Shown here: in pieces, positions 43,286 through 52,486 of the stretch
How the letters are laid out: each line of letters begins with the position of its first letter
Position numbering within the stretch: position 1 is the first letter of the stretch
DNA from: Pseudomonadota bacterium
Lineage (GTDB): Bacteria > Myxococcota_A > Polyangia > GCA-2747355
Direction of reading: 5' to 3'
NCBI GenBank assembly: GCA_016711215.1
Contig: JADJTL010000002.1
Span: 372,001 to 436,000 of the forward strand
Length of the DNA stretch: 64,000 nucleotides
Position numbers and translations under genes: made by a program
Notes under the pieces: model-generated
Seen by the model: the letters and a program-made list of their open reading frames with translations, nothing else
The model's database searches: none
Told to the model about the DNA's origin: nothing

Positions 43286-43670
43286 CGGCCTGGGTCAGCG
43301 GCACGAGCAGCACCGTGTTTCCGTCGAGCTTGTAGTCCGGCGAGCTGAGCGCATCCTCCGGCTCCAGCTCCCCGCGGTCGAGGCGCGCCCAGGTCTCGTA
43401 GCGCGCGGTGATGCGCACCAGCCCATCACGAAGCACGGTGAAGCGCGTGGCGCGAAAGGGCGCGGGGGCCGGGGCCTCGTCGTAGCTGTGCGCCGTGCAG
43501 CGGCCACGCTCGAAGTCGTAGCTGATCTGCACGTCGTTGCCATCCGGCGCGTCGAGGGCGCGCAAAATCACGCGCCCGGTCAGGAGCTGCGCGCGCTGCA
43601 GGTGCTCCGGGTCGTCGTTGCAGGCGGCGATCGCCCGCTCGGTCAGCTCGCGCGAAAACATCCGGTCCAT
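43239..43670 (-). CDS. SCP2-like (sterol carrier/lipid-binding fold) small protein
   Basis: A 143-residue protein without signal. The middle and end follow the SCP2 pattern: a beta-strand rich core (VQISYDFERGRCTAHSY, FTVLRDGLVRITARYETWARL) then RGELEPEDALSSPDYKLDGN, resembling the W-x-x-L-x-x-G-x-x-x-x-x-x-A helix of SCP2-like proteins. Similarity is judged by pattern only. It converges with, and overlaps by 47 bp, the TIGR03936 gene. The body ends KVRALPKAY. Confidence 0.5.
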   Translation of the reverse strand: MDRMFSRELTERAIAACNDDPEHLQRAQLLTGRVILRALDAPDGNDVQISYDFERGRCTAHSYDEAPAPAPFRATRFTVLRDGLVRITARYETWARLDRGELEPEDALSSPDYKLDGNTVLLVPLTQAVNSWTAKVRALPKAY

Positions 43671-43942
43671 CGCTCACCTCCAGCGAGGGCCTACGATGCC
43701 GCAGGGAGGCCCGGGACGGCAAGGGCGTCGCGGGGGCTCGTAGCCACGGGGGCTTTGCGCCGCAGCTCGTTGACCTCGTCCGGGTTCCGGTCATGCTGCG
43801 GTGAGGGACAAGGGCGCGTTGCACAACGACGTCGGGTCTTGGATTGAGCCTAGGCGACCGGAGAAACCCGGCACATTCGTGTTGGCAGCCGCGACGCGCG
43901 GCACCCATTGGGCGCGGCCCGATCCGCAGGAGGTCAGCTCAG

Positions 43943-45925
43943 ATGGTTGAGCCCAGGGCGCCACGCACCACGATCGACCGCCGACGGATCGGGCGCCCAA
44001 AGGGGTGGCCTTGCGGCGCGAGGGCGGCGCGCGCGGGGCTGCTGGCCCTGGCGGTGCTCCCGCTGGCGAGCTGTCCGGAGGCCCCGGCGACTGAACCGGT
44101 TTCTAGCGATGCGGCCAGCGCCCGGGGCGATGCTGCGGGGCTCGGCGGCGGGGCGGGCGGCACCGACGCGCGGGCGCAGCGCGACGCCAGGGGCACGCTC
44201 GGCCGTGACGGCGGCGCGGACGCGGGGACGAGCGGCTGCGCCTTCAGTGGCCCCTGCGACCTCGGCGAGCCCTGCCAGGTGGGCGTGCTCGGCTGCAACG
44301 GCGACGGGTCGCGCCGCTGCTGGCCGCATTACCGAGCCGATGGCGAAGGCTGCGGCAGCCAGCGGAGCTGTCAGCAGGGGCGCTGCGTCGAATGCGCCGC
44401 CGCGCGCAGCGTCAGCCCAACGGCCTTCGCGCGCTGCAAGGAAGAGCTCTACCAGCTCCCGATCGCCCGGCAGAGCTCAGGCTTCGTCGGTCTGTCCTAT
44501 GACGAGGTCAAGGTCGGGCTGCGCGCCAACCTCGGGAGTTACCTCCACTACGCGGGCAGCGCTTGGGGGCGCATCCGCCAGACGGTGCCCGAGGGGTTCT
44601 TCGACTACGCCGGCGCGCCGGCCACCGACCCACGCCACCTCAACAGCTCGGCGGACTGCTACTCGAGCCAGGGCATCCGCGCCTTTGGCGCGGTGAAGGC
44701 GCTCGATCGCGACGGCAAGGACTACTACCCCAACCGACCGCCGGTACCGCTCGAGTGGGCGAGCATCAGCCGAATCACCACGCTCTTCTACGACGGCTAC
44801 CACCTCACGCGCGACGACCCGGAGCCGTGGGCAGCAGGATCACCTCTGACGCTGAACGACGTGCTGCGGCAAGCGGTCGTTCGCCTCGCCGACCACGTCA
44901 TCGTCCATGCAAACTATAAGGGGGTCCGGCCTGGCGCGGGCGGCGTCGCACCCCGCACCGACGATTGGCGCTGGCTCGACGGCGTGCAGTACCTGGGCTG
45001 GAACAACCTCGCCGCGGGCTGGGACGCATGGGCCAACAACAGCTGCTCCCCGGCCGGCGAGCCCAACCTCTACGCCACGGGCTTCGCCCTGCTGGTGCTG
45101 GCCGACGCCTACAGCCTCACGGGCCAGGCGCACTTCCGCATGGCCTTCGACAAGGGGGCCGCCTATTGGCACCAGGACGGCGAAGCGGCGGCGGTGCCCG
45201 GCGCGGATGGCCATCTCGACGCCCCTGGCGGCCCACTGCGACGCTTTGCCTCGTCCGAGACGCAGGACGAGCTCAGCGCCCCGCTGAAGCGCTATCCACC
45301 CTTCGCGATCAAGCGGCTCTACACGGTCGGCGGCTCGCGCTTCAGCGGTGAAGCGGGCGACGCGACCCAGCTCGCGATTCGCTACCACTACACGCCGCGC
45401 GACCCCGGCCTCTACACGCTCAACTGCGCCGCCCTACTGGGGCTGGCGCTGACGAAGATGGGCCGCCTGGCGCCCACGGCGCAGCTCACGCTCGATGACG
45501 GCCACGGCGGCAGCGTGGCGCGCAGCTACCCGAACATTGGCCACTGGGCGATGTTCCCGATCTTCAGCAACCTGGAGGCCCTCAACGGCTCCTACGTCGA
45601 CCTGGACAGTCGGCGCTACGTCGACAACGCCTTCGAGCACCACCTCGATACGACCGCCGCGATGGTCGCCACCGCGGGCGCGCTGCTCGGGCTGCCGAGC
45701 TACACGGCGGCGGCGAGGCGCGTCCTCGAGGCGTTCCAGACGGAGCTCGACGCGGCGCTGGGCTACGGCACGGGCGGCGAGAAGCGCCTCGGCGATGTCT
45801 ACTGCGCCCACCGCACGCTGAGCCCGGCCTTCATGGCCCGCTGCATCGAGGTGACCGAGCGGAGTGACTTCAACGCCAGCTACTTCCGCCATCTCGGACC
45901 GGCGATTCGGCAGCTCGCCGAGTAG
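43943..45925 (+). CDS. Large Cys-rich lipoprotein of unknown function
   Basis: About 660 residues from ATG 43943, behind AGGAGG at 9 bases; a longer frame reaches 43844 without a ribosome site. Signal and lipobox end in LPLASC (Cys about 44). A Gly/Ala/Asp-rich linker is followed by a Cys-rich module (CAFSGPCDLGEPCQVGVLGC, CWPHY, CGSQRSCQQGRC) typical of myxobacterial surface proteins. The rest (about 150-660) is mostly helical with aromatic/Asn-rich turns (DWRWLDGVQYLGWNNLAAG, SYPNIGHWAMFPIFSNLEAL), suggesting an alpha-alpha barrel of a carbohydrate-active or alginate-lyase-like fold, though no catalytic motif could be pinned down. Substrate unknown. Confidence 0.6.
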   Translation: MVEPRAPRTTIDRRRIGRPKGWPCGARAARAGLLALAVLPLASCPEAPATEPVSSDAASARGDAAGLGGGAGGTDARAQRDARGTLGRDGGADAGTSGCAFSGPCDLGEPCQVGVLGCNGDGSRRCWPHYRADGEGCGSQRSCQQGRCVECAAARSVSPTAFARCKEELYQLPIARQSSGFVGLSYDEVKVGLRANLGSYLHYAGSAWGRIRQTVPEGFFDYAGAPATDPRHLNSSADCYSSQGIRAFGAVKALDRDGKDYYPNRPPVPLEWASISRITTLFYDGYHLTRDDPEPWAAGSPLTLNDVLRQAVVRLADHVIVHANYKGVRPGAGGVAPRTDDWRWLDGVQYLGWNNLAAGWDAWANNSCSPAGEPNLYATGFALLVLADAYSLTGQAHFRMAFDKGAAYWHQDGEAAAVPGADGHLDAPGGPLRRFASSETQDELSAPLKRYPPFAIKRLYTVGGSRFSGEAGDATQLAIRYHYTPRDPGLYTLNCAALLGLALTKMGRLAPTAQLTLDDGHGGSVARSYPNIGHWAMFPIFSNLEALNGSYVDLDSRRYVDNAFEHHLDTTAAMVATAGALLGLPSYTAAARRVLEAFQTELDAALGYGTGGEKRLGDVYCAHRTLSPAFMARCIEVTERSDFNASYFRHLGPAIRQLAE

Positions 45926-46021
45926 GGTCATCGGTCGAGGCGTCCCGCCGCTCGGCCAGCCCCGTCTGGACAGGCGCGGAGGCGATCTGTAGCCTCGCTC
46001 GCTCGAAGTTGGGGTTGGCGC

Positions 46022-47725
46022 GTGTCCGAGACGACGGCAGGGCCTGAGGATGGCGTCCCGCAGGGCCTCCGTGCTGCTTCGGGTGGCGCCCCCGCGCGCA
46101 TGCTGCGCGCCTACCGCCGGCGCTTGTCGCGCGCGCTGCGGGCGCTCGGCGTCGTCCTGCTCCTGCTGCTCGCCTGGAGCTGGCTCTGGAGCCAGCTCCA
46201 CGGCGGCCTCGGCCGCATCTACTCGCCAGACGCCGTCGGTTACAACCTGCTCGGTCGGAGCCTGACCCACGGTCGCGGCTACAGCGTCGACTACTGCCGC
46301 GACTTCTATGCCGAGCCGCGCTGGCCGCTGCCGAACCGCGCCTTCCCGCCGCTCTACCCGCTGGTCGTCGGCCTGACCGATCGCCTCTTCGACCTCGGCT
46401 TGCCTGCGGGTCCGGTGGCGAACCTGGCGGTCCTGCTGGCGACCCTGGCGCTGCTGGCCTGGCCCCTGCGTCACCTGGTGTGGCGGCAGGCCTGGCTCTT
46501 TCCGGCGGCGTTCCTCTGGTTCTTTGCCCACGACGCCGGCTATCGCGGCGAAGCGATGGCCGGCCGGGCCATTCCCTTGGCGATGATGCTCTTTCTCGTC
46601 TTCGCCCTCGCGGTAGACCGGCTCTTGACGCGCACAAAGCAGCGCGCTCGCGCCGCGCTGCTCGCGGGTATCTGCCTCGCCGCGCTGCCGCTGACCCGCT
46701 TTGACCAGCTCGCGTTCTGTCTCGCCACCGTCCCGCTGCTGCTCTGGGCGCTCGCGAGGCGGCTCGGGTCGTGGCGCGCGGCGACCCGGCCCCTGCTGGT
46801 GTTGCTCGCGGCCTTCCTCGTCACGATGTCGCCCTGGGGCCTTCGCAACACGCTGCGCTTTGGGCGCCCCTTCGCCAGCGACAACTGGCCGATGATCTTT
46901 TCGACCCATGTCTCGGATACGCACCTCAGCTATTGGATCCCAGGTCAAGGTCCGCCAACGGTGCGTACTGAGCCGGGGCTCTGGCTGCGCCAGCGCCTCG
47001 GTTACACGCAGCGCAACCTCCGCGCGCTCGCGACCACCGCCGGGCCCTTGCTCTGGTTGGCCCCGTTGGCGCTCTTGGCGAGCTGGCGCGCTCTCGGCCG
47101 GCGGCGGCGCCTCTTCGCGGGACTCGCGCTGCTGCAGATCGTCGCCACCTTCGCCACCGTCAGCATGACGCCCTATCCGGATCCGCGCTTCTTCGCGCCA
47201 ATGCACCTGTGGTTGACGCTGCTGCTCGCCCTGGCCCTGGCGACCGGCCTCGGTCGCGTGCTGCGGCGGGCGCGTTGGCGGCGGGCGACTCAGGCGCTGG
47301 CGCTGGGCGCGCTCGCGCTGCTCGGCGCTCAGAGCGGCGACTGGGCAGCGGTGCGCGGCGCGCTGCTGCAAGGCCGGCTGATCCCGCACGGCCCCGAGGA
47401 AGTGGCCTCGCACTATGTGCCGCTCGCCGCCGCCTTCGGCCGCTTCATCCCCAAGGGCAGCCTCGTGGCCATCTACGGCGCGGAGCACCTCAACTACTTC
47501 ACTGGCTTTCGTGCGATCTACCTGCCGACGAATATCGGGCGACGCAGGCACTTCCTGGCGTGGATCGCGCGCTGGCGCGTCGACTTCCTGATCATGCATG
47601 CGCCGGCGGCCCAGCAGCTCGGGCTGGCCGCCTTTGCCCGCGCGCTGGCCCCGGGCACCGATCTCCTGTTGATCGATGCGAGCGCGTTTGCGCGTAGCGC
47701 CAGCGCGGGGAGGGCAGGAGGCTAG
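46022..47725 (+). CDS. GT-C-fold integral membrane glycosyltransferase-like protein (GT39/ArnT-like)
   Basis: A 567-residue protein with about ten hydrophobic segments. After the first membrane helix (LGVVLLLLLAWSWLWSQL, about 42-60) comes IYSPDAVGYNLLGRSL, where the Asp-x-x-x-Tyr pattern occupies the position of the catalytic acidic loop in GT39/GT83-type lipid-dependent transferases. A second loop has DPRFFAPMHLW. The C-terminal 120 residues are periplasmic. The start is GTG 46022; the first 25 residues are not conserved-looking. Probably uses a polyprenyl-phosphate sugar; acceptor unknown. It stands alone, 69 bp before the PEP synthase-like gene. Confidence 0.65.
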   Translation: MSETTAGPEDGVPQGLRAASGGAPARMLRAYRRRLSRALRALGVVLLLLLAWSWLWSQLHGGLGRIYSPDAVGYNLLGRSLTHGRGYSVDYCRDFYAEPRWPLPNRAFPPLYPLVVGLTDRLFDLGLPAGPVANLAVLLATLALLAWPLRHLVWRQAWLFPAAFLWFFAHDAGYRGEAMAGRAIPLAMMLFLVFALAVDRLLTRTKQRARAALLAGICLAALPLTRFDQLAFCLATVPLLLWALARRLGSWRAATRPLLVLLAAFLVTMSPWGLRNTLRFGRPFASDNWPMIFSTHVSDTHLSYWIPGQGPPTVRTEPGLWLRQRLGYTQRNLRALATTAGPLLWLAPLALLASWRALGRRRRLFAGLALLQIVATFATVSMTPYPDPRFFAPMHLWLTLLLALALATGLGRVLRRARWRRATQALALGALALLGAQSGDWAAVRGALLQGRLIPHGPEEVASHYVPLAAAFGRFIPKGSLVAIYGAEHLNYFTGFRAIYLPTNIGRRRHFLAWIARWRVDFLIMHAPAAQQLGLAAFARALAPGTDLLLIDASAFARSASAGRAGG

Positions 47726-47793
47726 CCGAGGACCGATCGATGGCCAGGCCTCGCGACGGGAACAACGACTCCACGGGCTGCTAGGATGCGCCG

Positions 47794-49791
47794 ATGCTGA
47801 TCCCGCTGCGCGAGGCGACACCTGAGGATTGCGGCGGTAAGGCGGTGGGGCTGCGCCAGCTCCTGGAGGCTGGCTTGCCGGTCCCCGAGGGTTACTGTCT
47901 GAGCGCGAGCGTCTACCGGGCGGCGCTGCCTGAAACCCTGCCCGATCCGGCGACGCCGCTGCGTGAGGTGGTGCAGGTCTGTTGCGGCGTCCGGGCCGCG
48001 CTCGAGCGCTGGGAGCCGGGTGCCGGCGTGCTCGCGGCGCTGGCGGGCGCCAGGGCCGAGCTTGGCGCCCCCGTCGCCGTCCGGTCCTCCGCGAGCTGCG
48101 AAGATCGTGCGGGGCAGAGCGCCGCCGGCCTCTTCGCCTCGACGCTCGGGCTGGACGAGCTTCCCGCGCTGATCGCAGCGGTGCGCACGAGCTGGGTCTC
48201 GCTGTGGACGCCGCTGGCCTGGGCCGCCCTCCGCTGCAGCGGCAGGAGCCCCTCTGACGAGGCGATGGCGATCATCGTGCAGCGGCAGGTGCCGGCGATC
48301 CACAGCGGCTTCGCGGCGTCACATGATCCGCAACGCGCGGACCACCTGCGGGTCGAGACGATCGAGGGAGCGCCGGGGCCGCTGGCTCAAGGGACCGCGA
48401 TTCCTCGCGTCGCGCTGCTGCCGCGAGCGGGCCTTGTTGGCGCCGGCGCGCGGGTGAAGGACGCAACCCTCGGGCCGCGGACCCGCGAGGCCCTGCGCAG
48501 CGCTGTACTCGGTGCCGAAGAGACGCTGGGCGGCGCGGTCGAGGTCGAGTGGATCGACGACGGCGAGCGGCTCTGGCTGGTTCAAGCACGGCAGGCGCCG
48601 CCAAGGCCTGCGTCAGGCCGCGACGAGGCTCAGTGGGCCGCGGGCGAGGACGAGGGTGGGGCGGCCTGGCGCTGGGATCGCGAGCACAATCCTGAACCGC
48701 TCTCGGCCGCGCATGCGAGCCTGATGGCCTGGCTCGACCGCGCGCTCGGCGGGAGCAGACGCTTCTCGGTCCGCCAGGGCTATCTCTTTACGGCGCTCAC
48801 CGCGCGCGCGGTAGCGCGCGATCCCGCGCTAGGCACGACGGTCGAGGCCGGCGAGTTCGCCGCCGCGCTCGCATCGCTCGCGCCGTCGCGAGCCGCGAAG
48901 GCGTCGCCAGGACCGGACGCCACGGCGCCAGCGCCGGCCGCCGCGTGGACGGCGCTACAACGAGCGCTGGCCGACTTCGCGGACTTCTACCTGCGCTATG
49001 AGGGCACCCCGGTCGCGCTGCGGCGACGCGCCCACGGCGCGCTCGAACAGGCCCTCGCCGCGGCTGGCGTGGCCGCGCCAGCCGAGCGCGCCGCGGCGCT
49101 CAGCCTCGGCGAGGCGCATCAGGCGTGGCAGCATAGCGCCGCCCTCTGGCAGCTCGGGCGAGCCGCGCGCGAAGACGCGACGCTGAAGGCCTGGTTGGCC
49201 GACGGTCAGGCGGGGCCCCTGCCGCAAGCCATCGCCACCTACCTCGAGGCGCACGGGGCCCTGGCTGCGCGCTGGGACGTCGCCGAGCCGACCTTCGCCG
49301 AGGACCCGGAGCGATGGCGTGGCTGGCTGCGGGCGCGCCTTTCCGGCGCCGAAGAGGATGATCCGCTGACGCGGATCGCGGCGCAGCGCGCCAGCGCCGA
49401 CGCCGAGCTGGACACGCTGCTGCGGGGGCTCTCGGCCTCGGCCCGCGAGGCGCTCGGGCGCTACGTCGCGGCTGCTCGGCAAGCACGCGCCAGCGCCGAG
49501 GACGACGACTGGTGCTTCGCGCGCGCTTTGGCCGCTGCGCGCCGCCTGGCTGCAGGCAGGCGCCGCGCTGGTGGCCAGAGGTGTGCTCGCCGACCCCACG
49601 CAGGTCTTCGAGCTCTCACTCGAGCGCCTGGGTTCAGCGCTCGCCGACCCGAGCGCCGCGGCGACGGCGGGGGCGAGCCTGCTGGCCGAGGCCGCCGCGG
49701 GAAACGCGTTGCGCCTGGCGCGCGGCCGACTGCTCCCCCCGCTCGCGATCAGCGCAGGTCGCTGCCATTGGGGCGTTCCCCGCGCCTCTGA
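47794..49791 (+). CDS. PEP synthase/PPDK-like protein, N-terminal part (gene frameshifted)
   Basis: The ATP-grasp (PPDK_N-like) domain is clear from the start: GGKAVGLRQLLEAGLPVPEG, then PVAVRSSASCEDRAGQSAAG (the nucleotide loop). This frame stays family-like up to about 49520 (SAEDDDWCFA) and then turns into Arg-rich nonsense to a stop at 49791. The rest of the enzyme continues in the next frame (49571-50143). Joined, the product would be about 783 residues, the normal length of PEP synthase. So this is either a pseudogene, a sequencing error, or a programmed shift. Confidence 0.75.
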   Translation: MLIPLREATPEDCGGKAVGLRQLLEAGLPVPEGYCLSASVYRAALPETLPDPATPLREVVQVCCGVRAALERWEPGAGVLAALAGARAELGAPVAVRSSASCEDRAGQSAAGLFASTLGLDELPALIAAVRTSWVSLWTPLAWAALRCSGRSPSDEAMAIIVQRQVPAIHSGFAASHDPQRADHLRVETIEGAPGPLAQGTAIPRVALLPRAGLVGAGARVKDATLGPRTREALRSAVLGAEETLGGAVEVEWIDDGERLWLVQARQAPPRPASGRDEAQWAAGEDEGGAAWRWDREHNPEPLSAAHASLMAWLDRALGGSRRFSVRQGYLFTALTARAVARDPALGTTVEAGEFAAALASLAPSRAAKASPGPDATAPAPAAAWTALQRALADFADFYLRYEGTPVALRRRAHGALEQALAAAGVAAPAERAAALSLGEAHQAWQHSAALWQLGRAAREDATLKAWLADGQAGPLPQAIATYLEAHGALAARWDVAEPTFAEDPERWRGWLRARLSGAEEDDPLTRIAAQRASADAELDTLLRGLSASAREALGRYVAAARQARASAEDDDWCFARALAAARRLAAGRRRAGGQRCARRPHAGLRALTRAPGFSARRPERRGDGGGEPAGRGRRGKRVAPGARPTAPPARDQRRSLPLGRSPRL

Positions 49792-50143
49792 GCACGCGCT
49801 GCATGGCATCGGCTGCGGCGGGGCGACCCAGGGGCCTGCGCGCGTGCTGCTCGACGCGGCCGCCCTCTTGACCGAGCAGCTCGGCGGGGTCGTGCTGGTC
49901 TGCCCGACCCTCACCCCCGCCCTCGCGCCGGTGCTCGGGCAGCTCGCCGGGCTGGTGACGGATCATGGCGGCTCGCTCTCCCATGCGGCGCTGCTGGCAC
50001 GCGAGCAGGGTCTGCCCGCGGTCGTCGGCACCCGCTCAGCGACCCACGCGCTGCGCGACGGCGACTGGGTCTGGCTCGATGGCGTGCGCGGCCTCGTGGT
50101 GCCGCTCGAGCGCCACCGGCGATCGACGCCGCGGACGAGCTGA
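49571..50143 (+). CDS. PEP-utilising enzyme mobile domain, C-terminal part of the frameshifted PEP synthase-like gene
   Basis: This frame carries the swivelling phosphohistidine domain: TDHGGSLSHAALLAREQGLP is the TDxGGxxSHAAIxARE signature with the phosphorylated His, then VVGTRSATHALRDGDWVWLDG. Sequence that fits the family (LRAAWLQAGAALVARGVL) begins about 35 bases before the GTG used here, so translation from this GTG may not be real; it most likely belongs to one polypeptide with the 47794 frame, separated by a one-base shift near 49520-49535. Confidence 0.75.
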   Translation: MARGVLADPTQVFELSLERLGSALADPSAAATAGASLLAEAAAGNALRLARGRLLPPLAISAGRCHWGVPRASEHALHGIGCGGATQGPARVLLDAAALLTEQLGGVVLVCPTLTPALAPVLGQLAGLVTDHGGSLSHAALLAREQGLPAVVGTRSATHALRDGDWVWLDGVRGLVVPLERHRRSTPRTS

Positions 50144-50149
50144 TATAGT
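50144..50149 (+). promoter_or_regulatory. Candidate -10 box of hemH
   Basis: TATAGT (five of six) immediately after the stop of the preceding frame, 51 bp before the hemH ATG. No convincing -35 hexamer is visible at 16-18 bp, so confidence is low. Confidence 0.25.
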
Positions 50150-50200
50150 GCCTGCGCGTTCCATGCTGCGCAGCGTTGCGGAGGGAGCAAGACGACCGCG

Positions 50201-51244
50201 ATGTCCTCGCTGAAAGCGCGTAAAGGCCTGCTCCTCGTCAACCTCGGCACGCCGGATAGCCCGAGCGTCGCCGACGTTCGCCGCTACCTGCGGCAGTTTC
50301 TCTGGGATCCGCGCGTCATCGACCGACCAGCCTGGCAGCGCTGGTTGATTCTCAACCTGTTGATCCTGCCGCGGCGACCACGGCGATCGGCCGCCGCCTA
50401 CGCCAAGATCTGGACGGCCGAGGGCTCCCCGCTGCTGGCGCATAGCCGGGCGCTGACGCGAGCGGTCCAGACGCGCCTCGGCGACGAGGTCAGCGTCGCG
50501 CTGGGCATGCGCTACGGCAATCCCTCGATCGCCAGCGCGCTGGCGCAGCTTCGCGCGGCGGGCGCCGACCGCGTCGTCGTCCTGCCGCTCTATCCGCAGT
50601 ACAGCTCGGCGGCGACCGGATCGAGCGTCGAGGCCGTAATGCGCGCGGCTGCGTCCGACTGGAACACCTCGTGGCTGCACATCGTGCCCCCCTTCTACGA
50701 GCACCCGTCCTTCATCGCCGCCTTCGCCGCCGGCGCGCGCCCCGTGCTCGAGGCCGCGCGGCCGCAGCGCGTGCTCTTCAGCTTTCACGGCCTTCCCGAG
50801 CGGCACTGCTGCAAGAGCGACGTCTCCGGCCAGCACTGTCTGGCGCACGCGGACTGCTGCACGACGATCGGCAGCAGCAACCGCTACTGCTATCGCGCCC
50901 AATGCTTCGCCACGATGCGCGCGCTCGGCGCGGCACTGGACATCGCCGAGGAGGCGCGCGTGATCTGCTTCCAGTCGCGACTGGGCCGCGAGGCGTGGAT
51001 TCGCCCCTACACCGACCAGATCCTCGCCGAGCTGCCGCGGCAGGGCATCGAGCGCGTCGTCGTGCTGACGCCGGCCTTCGTCGCCGACTGCCTCGAGACG
51101 GTGGAGGAGATCGGGATGCGCGGGGTCGAGGCCTTCCGCGCGGCGGGCGGCCGCGAGCTCGTCCTCGCGCCCTGCCCCAACGCCAGCGCTGCCTGGGCCG
51201 ATGCCGTGGTGCGGATTGCCCGCGAGGATTGCGGCGGGCTCTGA
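50201..51244 (+). CDS. hemH: Ferrochelatase with internal cysteine cluster
   Basis: A 347-residue enzyme inserting Fe2+ into protoporphyrin IX. Motifs: GLLLVNLGTPDSPS at the start, LPLYPQYSSAATGS (about 129-141), and FSFHGLPERH with the catalytic His at about 196; the acidic VEEIG patch is present near 300. Directly after the His come CC (about 203-204), C213, CC (219-220), C230 and C235. Internal-cluster [2Fe-2S] ferrochelatases with cysteines at this place were described for Myxococcus and Bdellovibrio, so an iron-sulfur cluster is likely. No other heme gene is adjacent. Confidence 0.96.
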   Translation: MSSLKARKGLLLVNLGTPDSPSVADVRRYLRQFLWDPRVIDRPAWQRWLILNLLILPRRPRRSAAAYAKIWTAEGSPLLAHSRALTRAVQTRLGDEVSVALGMRYGNPSIASALAQLRAAGADRVVVLPLYPQYSSAATGSSVEAVMRAAASDWNTSWLHIVPPFYEHPSFIAAFAAGARPVLEAARPQRVLFSFHGLPERHCCKSDVSGQHCLAHADCCTTIGSSNRYCYRAQCFATMRALGAALDIAEEARVICFQSRLGREAWIRPYTDQILAELPRQGIERVVVLTPAFVADCLETVEEIGMRGVEAFRAAGGRELVLAPCPNASAAWADAVVRIAREDCGGL

Positions 51245-51261
51245 GGCGGCGCGGACGCAGG

Positions 51262-51600
51262 CTAACGCCCCGCTGCCGCCTCCTCCAGCGTCTCGTAGAG
51301 GTCGAAGGCCCGGTCGAGGCGCAGCAGGCGGAAGATCTCCTTCGGCTGGCCGCGCAGCCGCGCGATGCGGAGGTCACCGCCTTTAAGGCGCAGGCGCTTG
51401 AACAACGAGATGATCGCCCCGACGCCGGAGCTGTCGATGGTCTCGAGCGAGCGCAGATCGCAGACGACGCAGCGGTGCGGGCCGCGCGCGACCAGGGCGT
51501 CGATCGTCGGGCGCAGCTCGGGCGCCGTCACCGCGTCGAGCCGCCCCTCGAGCGCCAGCACGTCGACGCCGTCCTGCGCAGAAACCTGGAAGCTGAGCAT
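51262..51600 (-). CDS. STAS-domain anti-sigma factor antagonist-like protein
   Basis: About 112 residues from ATG 51600 (MLSFQV), with GAGG ahead; the frame is open 56 codons further up in Arg-rich sequence. The STAS fold is clear: VDVLALEGRLDAVTAPELRP, CVVCDLRSLETIDSSGVGAI (conserved Ser pair at the phosphorylation site) and LKGGDLRIARLRGQPKEIF. Such proteins bind an anti-sigma kinase of the RsbW/SpoIIAB type and are inactivated by phosphorylation. No partner kinase or phosphatase is in the window. Confidence 0.9.
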   Translation of the reverse strand: MLSFQVSAQDGVDVLALEGRLDAVTAPELRPTIDALVARGPHRCVVCDLRSLETIDSSGVGAIISLFKRLRLKGGDLRIARLRGQPKEIFRLLRLDRAFDLYETLEEAAAGR

Positions 51601-51826
51601 CTCGGCGCGCCTCATCTGATGGGCTGAACGCGGGGCCGTCGAAGCGATGGGCAGGCCCGCCCTCCCGCGCTTACCACGCCCTCGCCGAAGCGGTAAAGCC
51701 GGCCGCCGAGAAGGGGCGCAAGTGGGTTCGCCGCTGGTTTCGTAGGCAGCTCCCAGCGCCTGCGTCATACTGCCCGCGCCGCGGCGGCGCCAGCACGATG
51801 CCGGCCGCGCTCATGGATAGGGACGC

Positions 51827-52486
51827 ATGCCCCGCAGCGCGCCGTCGCCAGCCGCAGACCCTCGACCGCCCACGCGACCCAGCGAGCGCCAGCCGTTGGG
51901 GCCCGCCGCTGGCGCTGGCCTCGGCGCGCATCGCGCGTTTCTCAGCCTCGGCGCCAATCTGGGGCGACGCGGGTCGCAGCTCGCTCGGGCGATCAGCCTG
52001 CTCGGCGGGCGTGGCATCGTGCCCTGCGCCTGGTCGTCGATCTACGAGAGCACGCCGCTCGGGCCGTGGCCCGACCAGCCTCTCTTTTTCAACGCCGTGA
52101 TCGCCGTCCGCACTCAGCTCAGCGCGGAGGGCCTGCTGCAGGCCATGCTCGCGATCGAGCGCAGCATGGGCCGGCGGCGCCTACGGGCGCAAGGGCCGCG
52201 GCTGATCGACCTCGATTTGCTGCTCTACGACGACGCGGTGCGCTGGGGCACTGCGCCGATCCTGCCCCACCCGCGCCTCCACCAGCGCGCCTTCGCGCTG
52301 CGGCCGCTCCTCGAGCTAGAGGCGGATTTACATGATCCGCGCGACGGCCTGCCCTTGGCGCGCCATCTCGCCGCCCTGGCTGACCAGCGCTTGGTCCGCC
52401 GCGGACAGCTCTTTCTTCCCAGCCGTCCCAGGTGCGGCCGGGCGGCCGCTACGCCGAAGCGAAGCCGAGCCCCGTTGAGTCGTTGA
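51827..52486 (+). CDS. folK: 2-amino-4-hydroxy-6-hydroxymethyldihydropteridine pyrophosphokinase
   Basis: A 219-residue protein; the HPPK domain runs from about 36 (AFLSLGANLGRR) to about 185, with YESTPLGPWPDQPLFFNAV and the ATP/Mg site GPRLIDLDLLLYDD. It catalyses pyrophosphoryl transfer from ATP in folate synthesis. The first 34 residues are Pro/Arg-rich and may be untranslated if a later start is used, but no better start is seen. The 3' end lies in an 8-bp tandem repeat containing the stop. No other fol gene is next to it. Confidence 0.94.
   Translation: MPRSAPSPAADPRPPTRPSERQPLGPAAGAGLGAHRAFLSLGANLGRRGSQLARAISLLGGRGIVPCAWSSIYESTPLGPWPDQPLFFNAVIAVRTQLSAEGLLQAMLAIERSMGRRRLRAQGPRLIDLDLLLYDDAVRWGTAPILPHPRLHQRAFALRPLLELEADLHDPRDGLPLARHLAALADQRLVRRGQLFLPSRPRCGRAAATPKRSRAPLSR

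Noticed and set aside
45434..47821. 795-aa minus-strand open frame opposite the GT-C gene
   Set aside because: Gln/Arg/Glu-rich shadow without hydrophobic or domain structure; the + strand gene is convincing.
49520..49560. Programmed ribosomal frameshift in the PEP synthase-like gene
   Set aside because: No slippery heptamer with a downstream structure is visible; error or mutation is simpler.
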